A DNA stretch of 64,000 bases, taken from Limnanthes douglasii subsp. nivea. Lineage: Eukaryota > Streptophyta > Magnoliopsida > Brassicales > Limnanthaceae. Below are positions 46,441 to 59,815 of the stretch, piece after piece. The notes under the pieces are model-generated. The model was given only the letters and a program-made list of their open reading frames with translations. It had not been told where the DNA came from and ran no database searches. The stretch spans positions 249,571,305 to 249,635,304 of the forward strand of contig JAUPFV010000002.1 of the NCBI GenBank assembly GCA_036936605.1, in the 5' to 3' direction. Made by a program: the position numbers and the translations under genes. Position 1 is the stretch's first letter. Each line of letters starts with the position of its first letter.

Positions 46441-49400
46441 ACATGTTTGTAAACTCTAAAAGCGACTCCCGAAATATTTGACAACCTAAACATAATTACT
46501 AACTAGAGAAAAATATTATACAATTAGTTAATAACTTATTGCAAAAAGAAAACATATGAAAACGTACTATTATAAAATTAGTTTTTAAAACCTGCTCGTA
46601 TAAATCGATTTTAAATCTCTTTTACCAAATACTCCGATGATGAATATACAAAACAATGAAAAAATGTTCGATACTTGACAAACATAATATATTATAACAA
46701 TGATACATAACAAACAACTCATTTGTAAAAACTGCTTCGATACTCCGATGAAAAAGGTTTGATACTCCGATAACGAATGTTCAATACTCCGATTAAAGCA
46801 GTTCGTTTGTATGTATTGTTTAAGTCATTGTAAAATTTGGGTCGAATACTTTGAAATCCGATTTACAGTGATAAAACTTGTTTGGAGATTCTCTCAAAGT
46901 AAATTTTGGATTCAATGAGAGATAGATGCACTTCTTAATTACAAAAATTTAAAAGGTTAAAGAGGGGGGAAAGTAACTTCTGGAAATAAAAGAAAAACTT
47001 ATATCAAGTGGTCAAGGATAGTTAGGATATTATTATAAAAATTGGATATTGTAGGAAAGTTAAATAATCAAAATGGATATTGGATATTAAATAAGTATTA
47101 GTAATACTTTAAGATACTAAATTACACTTAAATTTGGTCTAAATATTTTTTATAACATTTAAAAAAATGATTGCGTTGCCATATAAGTTTTGTTACGTAC
47201 AAAATAAAATAAAACTTGTTTGATTTTATTTTTACATAAATATTAGTGAGGCGCAAAATCCAAATAGTTAGTGATAATTAAATTTAGGGGTTTCTACTGA
47301 TTGATACACTAAACAAATGATATTAACCTATAAATCAAGAGTTGAATTTTAATTATTTTTACCTACCAAAATAAGATCATATTCACTTATCAATCCAAAA
47401 ATTATTTTTAAAGTCAAAATTACCCCTAACTCAGAGAGAATCAAAATCCATAATTTATTTTGTCTCTCTAAAGGATCCATATGACAACATTCATGGTTAC
47501 TATCCGTGCAAAATATTCACACCATCACTTCTCTCGAACATGTATACGATTGAAGTTTTCTCTTATATTTGTGGAGTCTATGGTTTTGGCTTCTGATTTG
47601 GGTCTAGTTTTGGAGTCTATAATTCGATTATTTATGTTGATTTCAAATACCTGTATATTATTGAAGTCTCGCTGATGATTGACGGTCTAATTGTCTCTTA
47701 ATTGACCTCAATTAGAATTGGTACACTGGGCAGGCGAGCCAATCCTGATATATATATTGTGAGTTACTTCTTATACTTTTATATTGAACGATTCATATGG
47801 ATATTGTGGAGTGTAGGGTTTCTTTGACTCTGGTTTGGGTCTAGTTTTGGATTATATAGTTGGATTATTTCAGTTGATTCTTAATATGCCTGTATTTAAT
47901 TGAAGTCTTGTGGGTGATTAACGTTTGAATATGTTGTCTCTTGATTCCCACTAGTAGGGTGTTTTGAGAACTATCTTGAAACTTTAAAATTAATATTAGA
48001 TTATTGGAAACCAATTATATATATCTACCTAACCTCTATAGGTTGTTAATATTTGACTCAAGCCTTTTTTTATTTCTTAGTAGAAGACTGCAAGAGAAGT
48101 TGTCACCCATGATACTGCATGAAGTGCTATTGGAGATGTATCAAGTGCTGCTTTTGCTTGGAACTACTGACAGAGTTTGCTCCGTAATTGATATCTCGGT
48201 AGGTCTTGCCTTAAAACTAAGGTTGTGCTTGCTTGCACTGATTTATTTTTATACTTCCTATGTTGATTATGGCTCTATATATCAATATACAAGAAAATAT
48301 GAAATTATTGAGTTCTTTTATGCGCTATCTTTAGTGGCTTCCTAGATTATCATGTCTTACTAAATGTAGATGAAGTAGTGGTTCCAGCAACCCACATAAG
48401 CTAGATATTATAAAGCTAATAAAATGTGGTAGGGAGTGCTGACATATTCCATTTTGCAGAATTGGCTTCCCTCATAAGCACAAACTTAAATAATGGTGTA
48501 ACAAACGATCAATCGATTACATGTTCCTTAATAAAGATCTTTCCTTCCAAATTTTATTCACTGAAATTTATTGTTTTATGTCTCATTGTCTTCCCAAATA
48601 GACCTCACTTACTTCTCTCCCACGATCGTATTTTTGTCTTTAACACATTCCTTTGTTGAGAAGATTTAGTCGTATTATCTTCCTTGTTTATATTTGTTTC
48701 ATCATTGCAGGTTTAGATTTTATTAGAAGAAATGTTAATTTCATATATTTGTTGACAACTGAGAGTTCTTCTTTAAATAATTTGTCATGTTTTTAGTTAG
48801 TTTCATTTAATTATTTTACCATCGATTCACGTTCTTTTGTTTTTGGTGATTACTGAATCAGGTGCCGCTGAAATTAAAGCTTTAAGTCAGCTTCTTGTAT
48901 AAAGTTGGCTTCCTATTTCGAATCTTAGTTGAGTGTAAATTGATTCTTGAAAATTATTACAACTTTCATGTTTTGGACCATTTTAATTTTATAACTATAT
49001 TTAAGAAAATGCAAAATCATCTTATTGTTACCAAAATTTTAACTTTATAACTTAAAGTATTCAAAAAAATAACATAAAAACATGAACTTTGGAGCTTTAT
49101 GACTTAGTATCAAGTTGTGTTCATTCTTGAGAAAACACAGTACTTTCGCCCGCCTAACATCTTCTCACGTCAGTTTCATTTCAAATGTACACAAAGAGTC
49201 ATATACTAAAAATCATGCATTTAATAAAGTAGGACAATGAACTAACTCGACATCCTCTCCGTCAAATTCATCACGTGGCTGGCTACAATAAGCGCTTGCA
49301 TTTTCAGCATCGAAACCATTTTTTCCGAACTTGAACCAACACCGTGTTTTTGACCCATTTGATTGTTAGATCCTAATGGGTATGTTCCAACCAAGGTTAT

Positions 49401-51268
49401 TTAGCAACTCCAATGTTTTAGCAAGACAAACCACCACACTTATTTAGCAACTTTAATAGTTTATACTATTTGCACGTTACTACAATTAATCTTTACCGTA
49501 TATAAAAACCTCAACCAAACTAATATTTAATGTTGTTCGCTTTAAAAAATAGCAAAAAGTTGAGCATTTATCGTGAAATTCAAAAGCCGAAAATATAAAA
49601 TTCCAAGTATTTATTTAATTGTCACGTGTCTGGTGGTACTATTGGATATTATGTATTATATGAAATCGAGGAATTAAGGTAACTTTAGCTTTAAAGTAAG
49701 ACTGACTTGGAGACTCGTTAAAGAAAAAGAAAAGAGAATGCAGACTAGTTTTATCAAGCACGTGTTGTGTTCTTAAGATTACAGAGTATATATGTAGCCG
49801 ACATCGAGGTTCGACTGCCTGAATGGAAATTCGATATGGAAGAAGAAAGGCATGTTCAAGCAATGGTCTCATTAAGTTTTGAGAAGCCAAGATTTTTAGT
49901 CTATTTTTTTGTGGGGCTAGCCCATGCTCTTTCCGTATTCCTATATTTTACATCTAAGATCTCCACTTTATTCAACAGCCTATCGTTTTCCTACCTTACA
50001 AGAATTCTATCTAAAATAGCATTGTCAGAGCCGAGCATTTGTACGCTATGTGTACATGTAGGGTAGCTTTTGGTTTTACGGGCCACTTCTGAGCTAATGT
50101 TGTGGTCAAAACTATTTTTGTTGCTGCTGGCTTCGTCCAGTGATTTTTGATTTTGTCGTTTTAGGAAAAGAAGCACCAATGGTGACTGAAACCCAAATAC
50201 ATTTAAAAATAACGGGAATAATACTATCGTGAATAAAAATGATAAGGAATAAAAATAACATGAATAATACTATGAGGAATAATATTATTAGGAAATAAAT
50301 TTATCAAAGATAAAAATAACTGGAATAATTTTATCAAGACTAAAAATACATTATTGATATTAATAACTACGTCTACACTATATTGGACTTTCGACTACAA
50401 ATAAAAGAGACATCTAACACCAAAAATAATATTGGTATTGAAAAAACCATTACCATGATCCTATGCGGACGCCATCGTGGCAAAGCCTTTTGGCAAAGTT
50501 CCAGCAACATTTCCAAGCCCACGTATGATAATATTTCAAAATGTAAAATGAAGGATAGCATATAAAAAACCTATATGTAAAGCACTTTAACATATAAAAG
50601 AAGCACATAAGTGATGTGTAGTCTATGTAACATCTTAAATCAAAGACCAATATTATAGTACATGTTTTAGACCAAATATCACATTTTCGCAGCTACAATA
50701 ACTACATTCAGGAAAACCAATGGAGGGGGATTTACATCGTTTAACATTGTACCGCTTAAATCGTCATTGATCTCTTCCATTACTTGGTCCTCCAAAGTAT
50801 TCATATACTATATCCTTCGGACCAAAGACATTAGTTTTGCTAGATATAAACTATGACAGTTCATCAAACCAAACTACTTTTGAATTGGAATTATCTTCAA
50901 ATGAAAGATTCTCATGTGGAAATTTATGTCGTGAATCCTTATTCGTTTCATCAGAACTTATACTAACTGTTGAAGTCGGTTCTTCTAATTCGTTTGTCAC
51001 GGAAGGTGAATACTTGTCTGGATTAAAATCTTCTAGTAGAATCCAAATTTGTGAAAAAATCATTTTTTGTCAAATAATAAACTTCATCTATCTCTATGTT
51101 AGACATATAATTTTTAAAGATGCAACCAATTTTTTTTTGTTTTGGCTAAATTTGGTCCCAAATAATGTTAACCAGTCCCAAGTTTTTTGGAATATTTTTT
51201 AATTATTAAGTTTTTACTATTTTGTCCTTAACTAAGTAGAATCGTTTTTTGTTTTAAGTGGTACACTT
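46441..51268. other. Long interval without a clear gene
   Basis: No intact gene is recognisable. A plus-strand stretch at 48090-48200 reads KTAREVVTHDTA, stop, SAIGDVSSAAFAW. It is followed by a GT donor-like site and a TTTTGCAG acceptor-like site at about 48460, as in a decayed spliced gene. At 51063-50851 on minus an acidic, Ser-rich frame (DETNKDSRHKFPHENLSFED) looks like another remnant. 50190-50350 is an AT-rich GGAATAA-type simple repeat. None could be assigned to a family. Confidence 0.4.
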
Positions 51269-51644
51269 TGATGAGTCTAGATATTTTCACCACTCACTGT
51301 AGAAACCAAACAAGGGCAATTCGGACAAAAGCCACCCACTGAACCATCCAAACTGGACAAAAGTATTAAAAGCTAATCACCTTTTGACTAAGCTTATTGC
51401 TAATCTGCTTAATAAACTAATGAGTTTTTGAACTCAACCCGTTTCATAAACTTGACCCGGAAGCCCATGTGGCCCATAATCAAGGGTATAAATACCCAAC
51501 CATTTTTATTAATAAGGGTAATTAACATTTAATACAGCCCGACAGCTCAAATCTCTAACTACAAAACACTCAAACATTAAATATCTTTGAAACACCATAA
51601 AACACCTGACAAAATTTCCCTCAGTAAAAAATAATCCACATCAA
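51269..51644 (+). repeat. 5' LTR of element e2
   Basis: It starts TGATGAGTC and ends CCACATCA. A TATA box (GGGTATAAATACCC) lies at about 51485-51498. The likely primer binding site (TTGACGACCACAGTGGG) follows at 51648. Confidence 0.85.
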
Positions 51645-51715
51645 ATTGACGACCACAGTGGGAGTAGAAGGTGCCTGAATTTAGCATTCAAAACCATCAA
51701 GAAAAGCCAGTTCTG

Positions 51716-53037
51716 ATGAATCCAGATGAGCAGGCAGTACCACCAACTTTGGAAGAAGTGGTGGGAGAAAATGATGAATACACGATTGAAGAGCGAGATA
51801 GATTGAAAGTTGAGATAGAAGCCTTGATGGCTGCTAAAAGGGTGGAGATGGGCTTAAAAGAAATATCAAAAGTGTCAGTTGTTCTCCACACTGACAATCC
51901 AAAGGAGCATGACCCATCAGCAAAGACCCATGTAAGTACTAAAAAGACTCATGCTGGCTCAAAGAAGTCTCACCGATCAAAACCGGTGGAAAGCTCAGAT
52001 TCAGATTCAGAATCTTCTAGTAGCTCCTCGAACGAAGACGGAGTTGAGGAATCCCTGTCATCCAGCAGCAATGAAGGTCATTCTAAAAAGAAGCAACAGT
52101 TGGTAAAAAATTATTCAAGAAAGAGGGACATGCATGGAAGGTTGAAAAGACATCTAGGAAAATGGTCATCTCATGGTCACAGCCATGGCCAGAGACATGT
52201 AGACCGACTGTTGATGGATCCTTTCGCCTTTCATGATGAACCAGGTATCTTTGCAACTTCTAATGAAGATACTACGTTTATTCGTGGCCGGAACTGGAGA
52301 TAATCTTCATTATCTTCCAAGATACTGTCCGGAAACCTTCCTAAGAGGTTTAATAGCACAAAGATGGAAAATACGATGGGAGTAAAGATCCAGATAATCA
52401 TCTGGAGCAATTCAAAAACTTTATGATAAATTTTGACGATGATGATAAGTTGCTTTGTAGAGCGTTCTCCCAGTCTTTTACGGGGAGTGCTCTGAAGTGG
52501 TACAATAGTCTGCCACAGGGCTGCATCCGAAATTTTGATACTTTTTGGGTGGCCTTCCGGAGGCAGTTCGTCGGAAGTAAGGAAGTGAAGGGAAATGGAG
52601 ACACTATTATCTATTGTGCCCACGAACCAAATGAATCCTTGAAAGAATATATAATTTGCTTTGTGAACACCAAGAATGGATTAGCTGATTTCTTTAAACA
52701 AGTAGCAATAGATTCTCTAAGGCAGGGTTTGAACCCTTGTAATTTGGCTGATTCAGTAACAAAAAAGAAGGCCACGACGTGGGGCGGTGTAATGAATCAG
52801 GTGGGGAAACAAATCAATGTAGATGAAACGAAAAAGACCATGGTGCATAGACAGGTGAGATCGTCCCCAGCTGCACCAAACCAGAACCAGAATCAGTCAG
52901 GGTACAAGGCTAAGGAAGCTGGACAGGGTCCCAGCAGGGCCAAGGCTCAATCCCACCCAGCACCAGCTCAGAGTCAACAATCCATAAATAAGCGAGGGCC
53001 TTGGGTTCAACCGGAGTGGTTTGCCAAGTTGAAATAG
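51716..53037 (+). pseudogene. gag of element e2
   Basis: The ATG at 51716 opens MNPDEQAVPP, then an acidic and Ser-rich N-terminus up to about 52240. A shift follows; the capsid core runs at 52370-53037 (HLEQFKNFMINFDDDD, ALKWYNSLPQGCIRNF, LADFFKQVAIDSLRQGL) and ends in a Gln/Pro/Ala-rich linker at TAG 53035. Apart from the shift it is better preserved than the e1 copy and keeps the start codon e1 has lost. Confidence 0.85.
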
Positions 53038-53040
53038 AAT

Positions 53041-54084
53041 GTGGCAACCATCTATGACAAAACAAAAGACGAAGTACACTTTAGGAAGCCAGTTGCGCTT
53101 CAATCTCCCAGAGAAAGTCGTAATAATTGTTTTTGCCAATATCATAAAGATATTGGTCATAACATGGAAGATTGCATTGCTTTGAAGCAAGAGGTGCAAA
53201 ATTTGATTGAAAGAGGAAAGTTGGGTCCTTATGTTAAAAGAACAAGTGGAAATAGGCCTGATAATGCTCATCGGATTGGCCCAACAAACAACGTAGGAAC
53301 ATCGGCTCCGGATGGGGCTATGGTGATATTTGAAAGATTTGATGTGGAGTCAGAATATTTGGATCCTGATCCAACCCGAAATAAGGTGGGTGTTATCACA
53401 GAACACAGCAAGACGGTGTCCGGACTCATCAGCTTTTTTGAGTCACTTACCATATTTGGGGGACACACCATGACTGCACCAATTGCTTCTTCGATGAAGA
53501 GGAATGTTCATACCCTGAATACTCAACTAGAAGGAGGCATGACTTCCTATCAATCGCAAATTCCTTTTCCCTTCATTGTCTTCGATGAAGATCATTTGAG
53601 GGACATAGCTGGTCCCCATGAAGATGCTGCGGTGATAGGAGCATCCATTGGAGGCAATGACATTAGAAGAATTTTGGTGGACACCGGTAGTTCAACCAAT
53701 ATCCTCTTTTTAACTTCCTATAAACAAATGAAGAATCCAGCAGTGATTTAACGTTCGAACATGTCAATTGTGGGTTTCACTGGAAGCTCAGCGGACGTGA
53801 TCGGGGAGTTTGAGGATGAGGTTTTGTTGGGCAAGGGCCCTTTTAAGAAGATGGTCAGAGTAATTTTTATTGTGGTAGATTGTCCTACATGTTACAATGC
53901 CATTTTGGGAAGATCTTGGCTCTCCAGGATGCATGTTGTGGCTTCTACAGTCCACCAATGTTTAAAATACGTTGTGCAAGGACAAGTGGGATTTGTCCGA
54001 AGTAGTCAAAAGATAGCAATGGAGTGTTATGCAACGACACTGGCCCCTCAAACTTTGAGGGCAGTTCGGATCAGTGAGAATTAG
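53041..54084 (+). pseudogene. Aspartic protease region of element e2
   Basis: It contains a zinc-knuckle-like block CQYHKDIGHNMEDC, then DIAGPHEDAAVIGASIGG and RRILVDTGSSTNILF with intact D-T-G. A TAA at 53749 (Gln codon in relatives) interrupts before GFTGSSADVIGEFEDE and ILGRSWLSRM. The frame ends at 54082, and similarity to e1 continues to about 54230, where the RT deletion begins. Confidence 0.85.
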
Positions 54085-54279
54085 CAGTTGGAGGGGCCCT
54101 CTAGGGGAGATGGTGAAATTGATGACCCCAGAAAGACCCTTGGTGTTTTAATACCAATTGAAGAGGTTGAAACTCACTCTCTGGCTGAAGGAAGAAACGA
54201 CAAGATCAGATCTAAGATGACATCAGAGTAAGGAGGGGGAGGAAAGTTTAAACGTACAAGTGCGCCAACCTTAAGACTG

Positions 54280-55509
54280 GAGGCATCCTCTTTTTCAATA
54301 CATCTCAGATGGCATCTTGCCTCTAGATAAACAGTGGCAAGGAGAGTGAAGTATAAGGCTCGTGGATTTGTAATCCTAAGATACGTTCTTTACAATAAGT
54401 CTTTTAGTAAACCTCTCTTGCGATGTTTGGGGATTGAAGAGTCCCAAATAGTGCTGTCCGAACTACATGATGGTGAGGGATCAGCAAACTGTGGTAATAG
54501 AGCTTTAACTAGAAGAGTCTTGTTGGTCGGATACTACTGGCCCTCTATAATGGAAGATGCAAAGGAATTGGTATAAAAGTGTGATCCATGCCAAAGATAC
54601 GGTAATGAAATTCATATCCCAGCTGTCCATTTAGAGTCAATTTCTGAGCCAATACCTTTTGCTCGTTGGGGGCTGGATCTGGTGGGACCTCTACCTATGG
54701 CGTCCAGAGGGTGCAAAACTATTATAGTTGTCATCGATTATTTCTCAAAGTGGATAGAAGCAACCCCATTGGCAGGAACTACTTCAAAAGTTGTTATACA
54801 ATTTATCTTATCTAATATTTGCTGCAGATTTGGGGTTCCACAAAAGATAACCACAGACAATGGGCCAAAATTCGATAATATGGATATGGAGAGATTTTGT
54901 GCCTCTAGAGGCATTCACACTTCTTTTCTTCTCCTTTCCACCCACAGGAACATGGTCAGGTTGAAGTGGTGAACAGGACCATCCTGTTCGGTTTTAAAAG
55001 AATTTAGAAGGGGCTGTTGGAAAGTGGCTAAGTTATCTACAAGAAGTATTATGGGCCTACTGGACTACTCCTGGGGCTGTTATACAGGAATCCCCATTTG
55101 CCTTGGTATATGGTATGGATGAAATAGCTCCTATAGAAGCAACTCTTCCTTTATTCAGAATCCACATTTTTTCCGAACAGGCTAATGAAGTGGCAATTAG
55201 AAGCCAACTTGACTTTATAGAAGAAAAAAGAGTTAAGGCTCATCTCAAAGCCACACACTATCAGGGATTGATGAGAAGCAGGTTTGCTTCCAGAGTCAGA
55301 AGGAGAGATTTTCAACCAGGGGATAAAGTGTTGAGAAAAGTCTTCCTACATACTAAAGAGAAGCAGTTCGGCAAGCTAGCTCCAACCTGAGAAGGACCCT
55401 ATGTGGTCAGTGAAAAGCTTAAGCTTGGGAGATATATGCTTCAAGATAAATATTGAAAGATCTTGAATCACCCCTGGAACATTGAACACCTCCGGTTGTA
55501 TCTAGAATA
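54280..55509 (+). pseudogene. Integrase of element e2 (several frames)
   Basis: Pieces are LTRRVLLVGYYWPSIMEDAK (54505-54565), a stop at about 54574, GPLPMASRGCKTIIVVIDYF with TTDNGPKFDN (54682-54900), a shift before the catalytic-Glu region (54960: QVEVVNRT), and FQPGDKVLRKVFLHTKEK (55310-55370). The C-terminal HPWNIEHLRLYLE precedes 55509. The upstream junction at 54232-54280 joins the protease end directly to sequence that in e1 lies just before integrase. Confidence 0.85.
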
Positions 55510-56042
55510 AAAGTTATGTAAATATTTACTTGTTTAAAGTCCATGTAAATATTAGGGGGTATATTCTTTCCTACCCTGGTGGCGCGGGGAGGTTTTAATG
55601 AGGTGTCCGGGATTTTTAATGAAATTCGATGCCTTCTTGAAAAATTCAGAGTGGTTTGATTGATAACTTCTTTGAAATCTTTTAAAATATCATTAACAGA
55701 CCGGATTGATTTGGTGGACTGATGACTATTTAAACATTTGTCATCGGAGAATTTAAATACTCTCACTTTAAAATACTTGTAAAATAACTAAGGGCTATTT
55801 AAACATTAGCCATCAAAATTGGGTAACTATAAAACAATGCAAAAGTTGTGTAAGGTAAAGTTGCCCGGCTAACACCGGGGAATGATATTAAAATATGAAA
55901 AGTGCCTTGGCCATCCAAGGACTTTAGAGTTTTAGAAAAAAAATCCGGACACGAGCCAGAAACAGTTACAAAAATGCCTTGGCCATCCAAGTACTTTAGT
56001 CTAATACAAAAATTAAAGAAAAATATAAAGATAGTTAAAACT

Positions 56043-59024
56043 TTAAGGCTGAGCTTCCTTAGATGTTCCAGCCTCACCTGGTTTCTTCCTTGGGTCTTTG
56101 GGTTCCTCGTTAGGGCTCTCTGCGGTCTCTTCGTCTTCATCAGTAGTATCATCCCAACCACTGGAATAGCAGTGCTTATCACCATCGGCCATAATATGGT
56201 GAGGAAGGTCTTCATATTCCACAAATCGCCATAAATCTCCTAGTGTCCTCTTTGGAAATTTTTCATGAAAGAGCAAGACCATGTCTAATTTGACTTCGGC
56301 ATACCTTTCCTCTTGGGAATCTATCACCTTGTTGGTGTATGCATCTATTCTGGCTTGGATTATCTTCTCCTGCTCTTTTATCAAATCATCTTTCTCCTGG
56401 TTAACTCTAGACACAGCATCTTCGAGTGAAATTTTATCATTGGTTAGGGACTGGATGACATTATCTTTGGCCTTCACCTCCTCTTTTGAAATGGAGAGAT
56501 CCTTCTCCAAGCCAGAACACTTAGATTGGAGTTCTTTGTTGACTCCCTCTAAAGTGGCCAGCCTGGTGGCCAGGTCCTCTTTCCCCTTCTTCAACTCCTC
56601 GATCTCTCTTCTTAATGCCTCAACATTCTGGTTGGCGTTAAAGAGATTATTGAATAAGCTCTCTTTGTCAGCGTTAAGTGTGTTGATGAAGGTAGATTGA
56701 CTTCGCACTTGTCTCTCCAAGTTGAGCACCGGTTGAATATTTCTCAACAAGGAGTAGGTCACCATGTCCTTCTACCTTGAAACCAAAAAAGACTTACCAT
56801 TAAAAGTAACAATGTTCGAAGAGCTTGAAGGGAGGTAAGGGCCACCAAACTCGTCTTTCTCGAGGTCTTCAAAGTGAAGGCCAATCTCTTGAAGACCACT
56901 GATGTCAACTCCATCAATGTTAATATCCCCTCCGGTACCCTCTCCGGTGTGAAAATCACTTAGGATTTGTTTTGCTCGTGTTGGGTCTGTTGGGTCGACC
57001 GAAGGAAGAGACTCCGGAGGCCGGAGAGCTACTTCATCCCCCTTGGAGATTTTCTTCTTCTTGGCTTCCTTATCTCCACCATCTGCTCCCCGTTTTCGGT
57101 TTTTTTTGGGAGCCTTTGAGGGTTTTGGAAGTCCAACTGCCTCTTTGGTACTCTCATTTTCCACCACTTGAAGCAGAGCAACATCAATTCCTCTTTGGTC
57201 CTGCACCTCCTGGTTTTCTGGGACGATCTACTCAACACCACCTTGATTGACCTCAGCTACCTCTAGCTTTTTCTTGCCTTTCTTGCCCTTCATCTTACTT
57301 TGGGCTTTAGCTCTGCCTGGCAAGGCCAGCTTCCCATCCTTCTCATTTGTCCTTTGTAGGATGACACCTAGAGGAGGTGGTGTCGTCAATTCTTCCCAAG
57401 ACAAGTCTCTCCGGCCGGTTGTGTTCCAGAGATGGGATCTCATCAGGTTGCTGGCAGTGAAACGATTGTGGAAGCGATTTCCCCATTTGTCAGCGGTCCA
57501 AGCATTCAGCTTGGCACAAGTCGTCTGCCACTCCTCCAAGTAGTCGGAGAAATCCTTCGGCAGCACTACCAAAAGAAGAAGAATAACATTTAAGTAAACA
57601 AAGTTTTTATAAGGAAGGAAAAACAAACACGATGAAATATTTACCCGTGCTTTTCCATCTGCTGGTAAGCATGCTTGGGTTGTCACCAACTTTAATATTC
57701 TTCCCATTTTCCCAAGCTCCACTGATGAACAAGAATTGAGTCTTCCAATTCTTCTCCGATTCGAGCAGATCAACTACCACTTTATAGTTGTCACCCATAT
57801 TGAAATGGTAGAAGGGGATGATGTGATTCTTGCAAAGGCTGGCCACAGCAACAAATTGCTCCATCGGAAGCGGGATTCCGGAGAGCCTAGAGGCCATGAT
57901 GCAGGCCATGAGGGTGAACCAAGCATTGGGACTCAGTTGGCTTGGACAGAGCTTTATCAGATGAAAATATCCGACGATCTCTGGATCGAAGGGAAATCCG
58001 ATCCCCTAGTTGAACAATTCTGTGTAAAAGACTATCTCACTCAGTTTGCAGTCCATTGGCGTCTCCGGATCAACCGGTATTCTCACTTTGACAGATTCTG
58101 GGATCCCCCACTTCGTTCGGATCTGACCTAATTCAAAAGTATGAATGAAGGCGTAGTTAATGTTCTGCATGAATAACAGATACTTTACGCTGACCTTGTG
58201 GAAGCAAGGTCCCACTCTGCCTTCAAGGGACTCCGGCAGATCCGAATGCTTTAAACACAGCTTCTCTTTACCCTTGGCCTTCTTGGCAGTGGCAGCTTCC
58301 CCTGTTTTCCTGGAGACATTAGTCTAAAAATGGGCTTCTTCAATGTTGTCTTCCATTACATTTTCCATCACCATGGAAGGATTGTCAGTTATCTTTGTTG
58401 GAGGAGTGCTGGGGTTGGTTCAGTAAGTTGTCCGGATGGCTGAGCATCACTTTCCCTTTGTGGTCTGGTGTCTGGCTGGGCCTCAGATCCGGAGGGTTCA
58501 TTTCGAAGACTTTTTCTGGTAGCCTCCGGACCAGATAATTTATCTTTAGGGACTTTGATGGGTGCCTCTGACCCTGTTGCTTTGTCCTTAGCCCCAGAAT
58601 TAGGGGGCCCTGATTTTGGAGACTTAGACTGTGGAACAACAGCCTGACCTTTTACTAAGCGGCCTCTTCGTCGAAGTGTCAGCTTTTCAAGGGAATTTTC
58701 AGCATCTGATCCCATAGCTAAGAACGGAGAGGGTCTCTTTGTGCTTGTAACAGCTTTTTCTCGTTCGACAGTGGGCTGTGACTCCTGAACCGAAGAGCCT
58801 GAGACGATTGGTGAAAGACTTGGTTGAAATAACCTTATGGGTTTGGAGCTTCTAGCAGAAGATGAACCTCGATTAGGCTCTGAGCTTGGTGTTTCAGACT
58901 TGTCAATTGGAGAAACTGGAAGACCTGCAACAATGCACCTTTCTCGCTCAACTCTTTGTGCTTTTTCTAACTCCGAAAGATTAAGCCACTCACCTTTTAC
59001 CAGTGAGTTTCTTGTTGTAAACAT
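56043..59024 (-). pseudogene. Antisense gene of element e2 (gypsy-type extra ORF, coiled coil)
   Basis: It opens at ATG 59024 (MFTTRNSLVKGEWLNLSE) with a Ser/Pro-rich part to about 58390. As in e1, a frame offset of the same sense occurs there. The domain part (58215-57645: FHKVSVKYL, IRTKWGIPESVKVRIPVD, MDCKLSEIVFYTELFN, stop, then SRLSGIPLPMEQF and NMGDNYKVVVDLLE) is intact where e1 has its TGA. The intron has GT at 57644 and AG at 57566 (79 nt, phase 1), then VLPKDFSDYLEEWQTTCAKL. Stops lie at 57228 and about 56770. The C-terminal coiled coil (56765-56043) is longer than in e1 and ends after LWRFVEYEDLPHHIMADGDK and an acidic tail. Function is unknown; similar antisense ORFs occur in other Tat-type elements. 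Confidence 0.8.
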
Positions 59025-59122
59025 AAACTTACACCAAGAGTATTTTGAGAAGAGAGATAAAAGCTTTGAGGTGAACGAATGAAAGAGTAATGAAGATGGT
59101 AAAACGGTGAAAAATGAGATAA

Positions 59123-59302
59123 CTTATACTAATGAGACAAAAAGATGCTAAAAAACTTAGGAGAATACGAAAAGACAAAAGTAATGATTGAAGACGGCGC
59201 TGACGTCATATGCATTAAATGAAGAGGTTACTTTTTGGGATTAGTGGGAGCGCCGTTCTAGGAGAAAAACGGTTGGTGAGGCAAATCAGAAGATGACACG
59301 TG
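59123..59302 (-). promoter_or_regulatory. Promoter of the antisense gene in e2
   Basis: TATAAG on minus (59128-59123) lies about 100 nt upstream of the ATG at 59024. The CACGTG G-box (59297-59302) lies 169 bp further upstream, against 168 bp in e1. Both motifs are visible; activity is inferred. Confidence 0.5.
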
Positions 59303-59464
59303 TCCCACGATCCTTGGCAAAACCTTTGAACTTCTGAAGAGTTTTTAAGTCCGGATAAGTCCTTTGCTAAACACTAAATCTATCCGGAAAATGTCACAAG
59401 TGACCAAAAGCGATTTTTTAGGTCTTGCCAAAGACCTTCGAACAAAACCTAAAAAAGGGGCTAC

Positions 59465-59815
59465 TGATGAGTCTGGATATTTTCACCACTCACTGTAGAA
59501 ACCGGACAGGGGCAATTCGGACAAAAGCCACCCATTGAACCATCCGAACTGGACAAAAGTATTAAAAGTTAATCACCTTTTGACTAAGCTAATTGCTAAT
59601 CTGCTTAATAAACTAATGGGGTTTTGAACTTGACCCGTTTCATAAGCTTGACCCGGAAGCCCATGTGGTCCATAATTAAGGGTATAAATACTCAACTACC
59701 TTCATTAATGAGGGAATGAACATTTAATAAATCTATACAGCTCAAATCTCTCACTACAAAACACTCAAACATTAAATACCTTTGAAACACCATAAAACAC
59801 CACACAAAATTACCC
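59465..59815 (+). repeat. Truncated 3' LTR of element e2
   Basis: It begins TGATGAGTCTGG directly after the polypurine tract and matches the 5' LTR up to about 59815, where sequence unrelated to the LTR (GTGTTCAACACGC) takes over. The missing end and target duplication indicate a later deletion reaching into the neighbouring gene-like sequence. Confidence 0.8.

Larger units (their letters stand above)
51269..59815 (+). mobile_element. Element e2: older Tat-type retrotransposon, RT deleted, 3' LTR truncated
   Basis: This is the same family and orientation as e1. The 5' LTR is 51269-51644 and the partial 3' LTR 59465-59815. Gag, protease and integrase remain, while RT and both RNase H domains are lost by a deletion whose scar is near 54232. 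The antisense gene is present. The last ~27 bp of the 3' LTR are missing, so no target duplication can be checked (left flank CACTT). The LTRs differ by noticeably more bases than in e1, so this is the older insertion. Confidence 0.9.
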
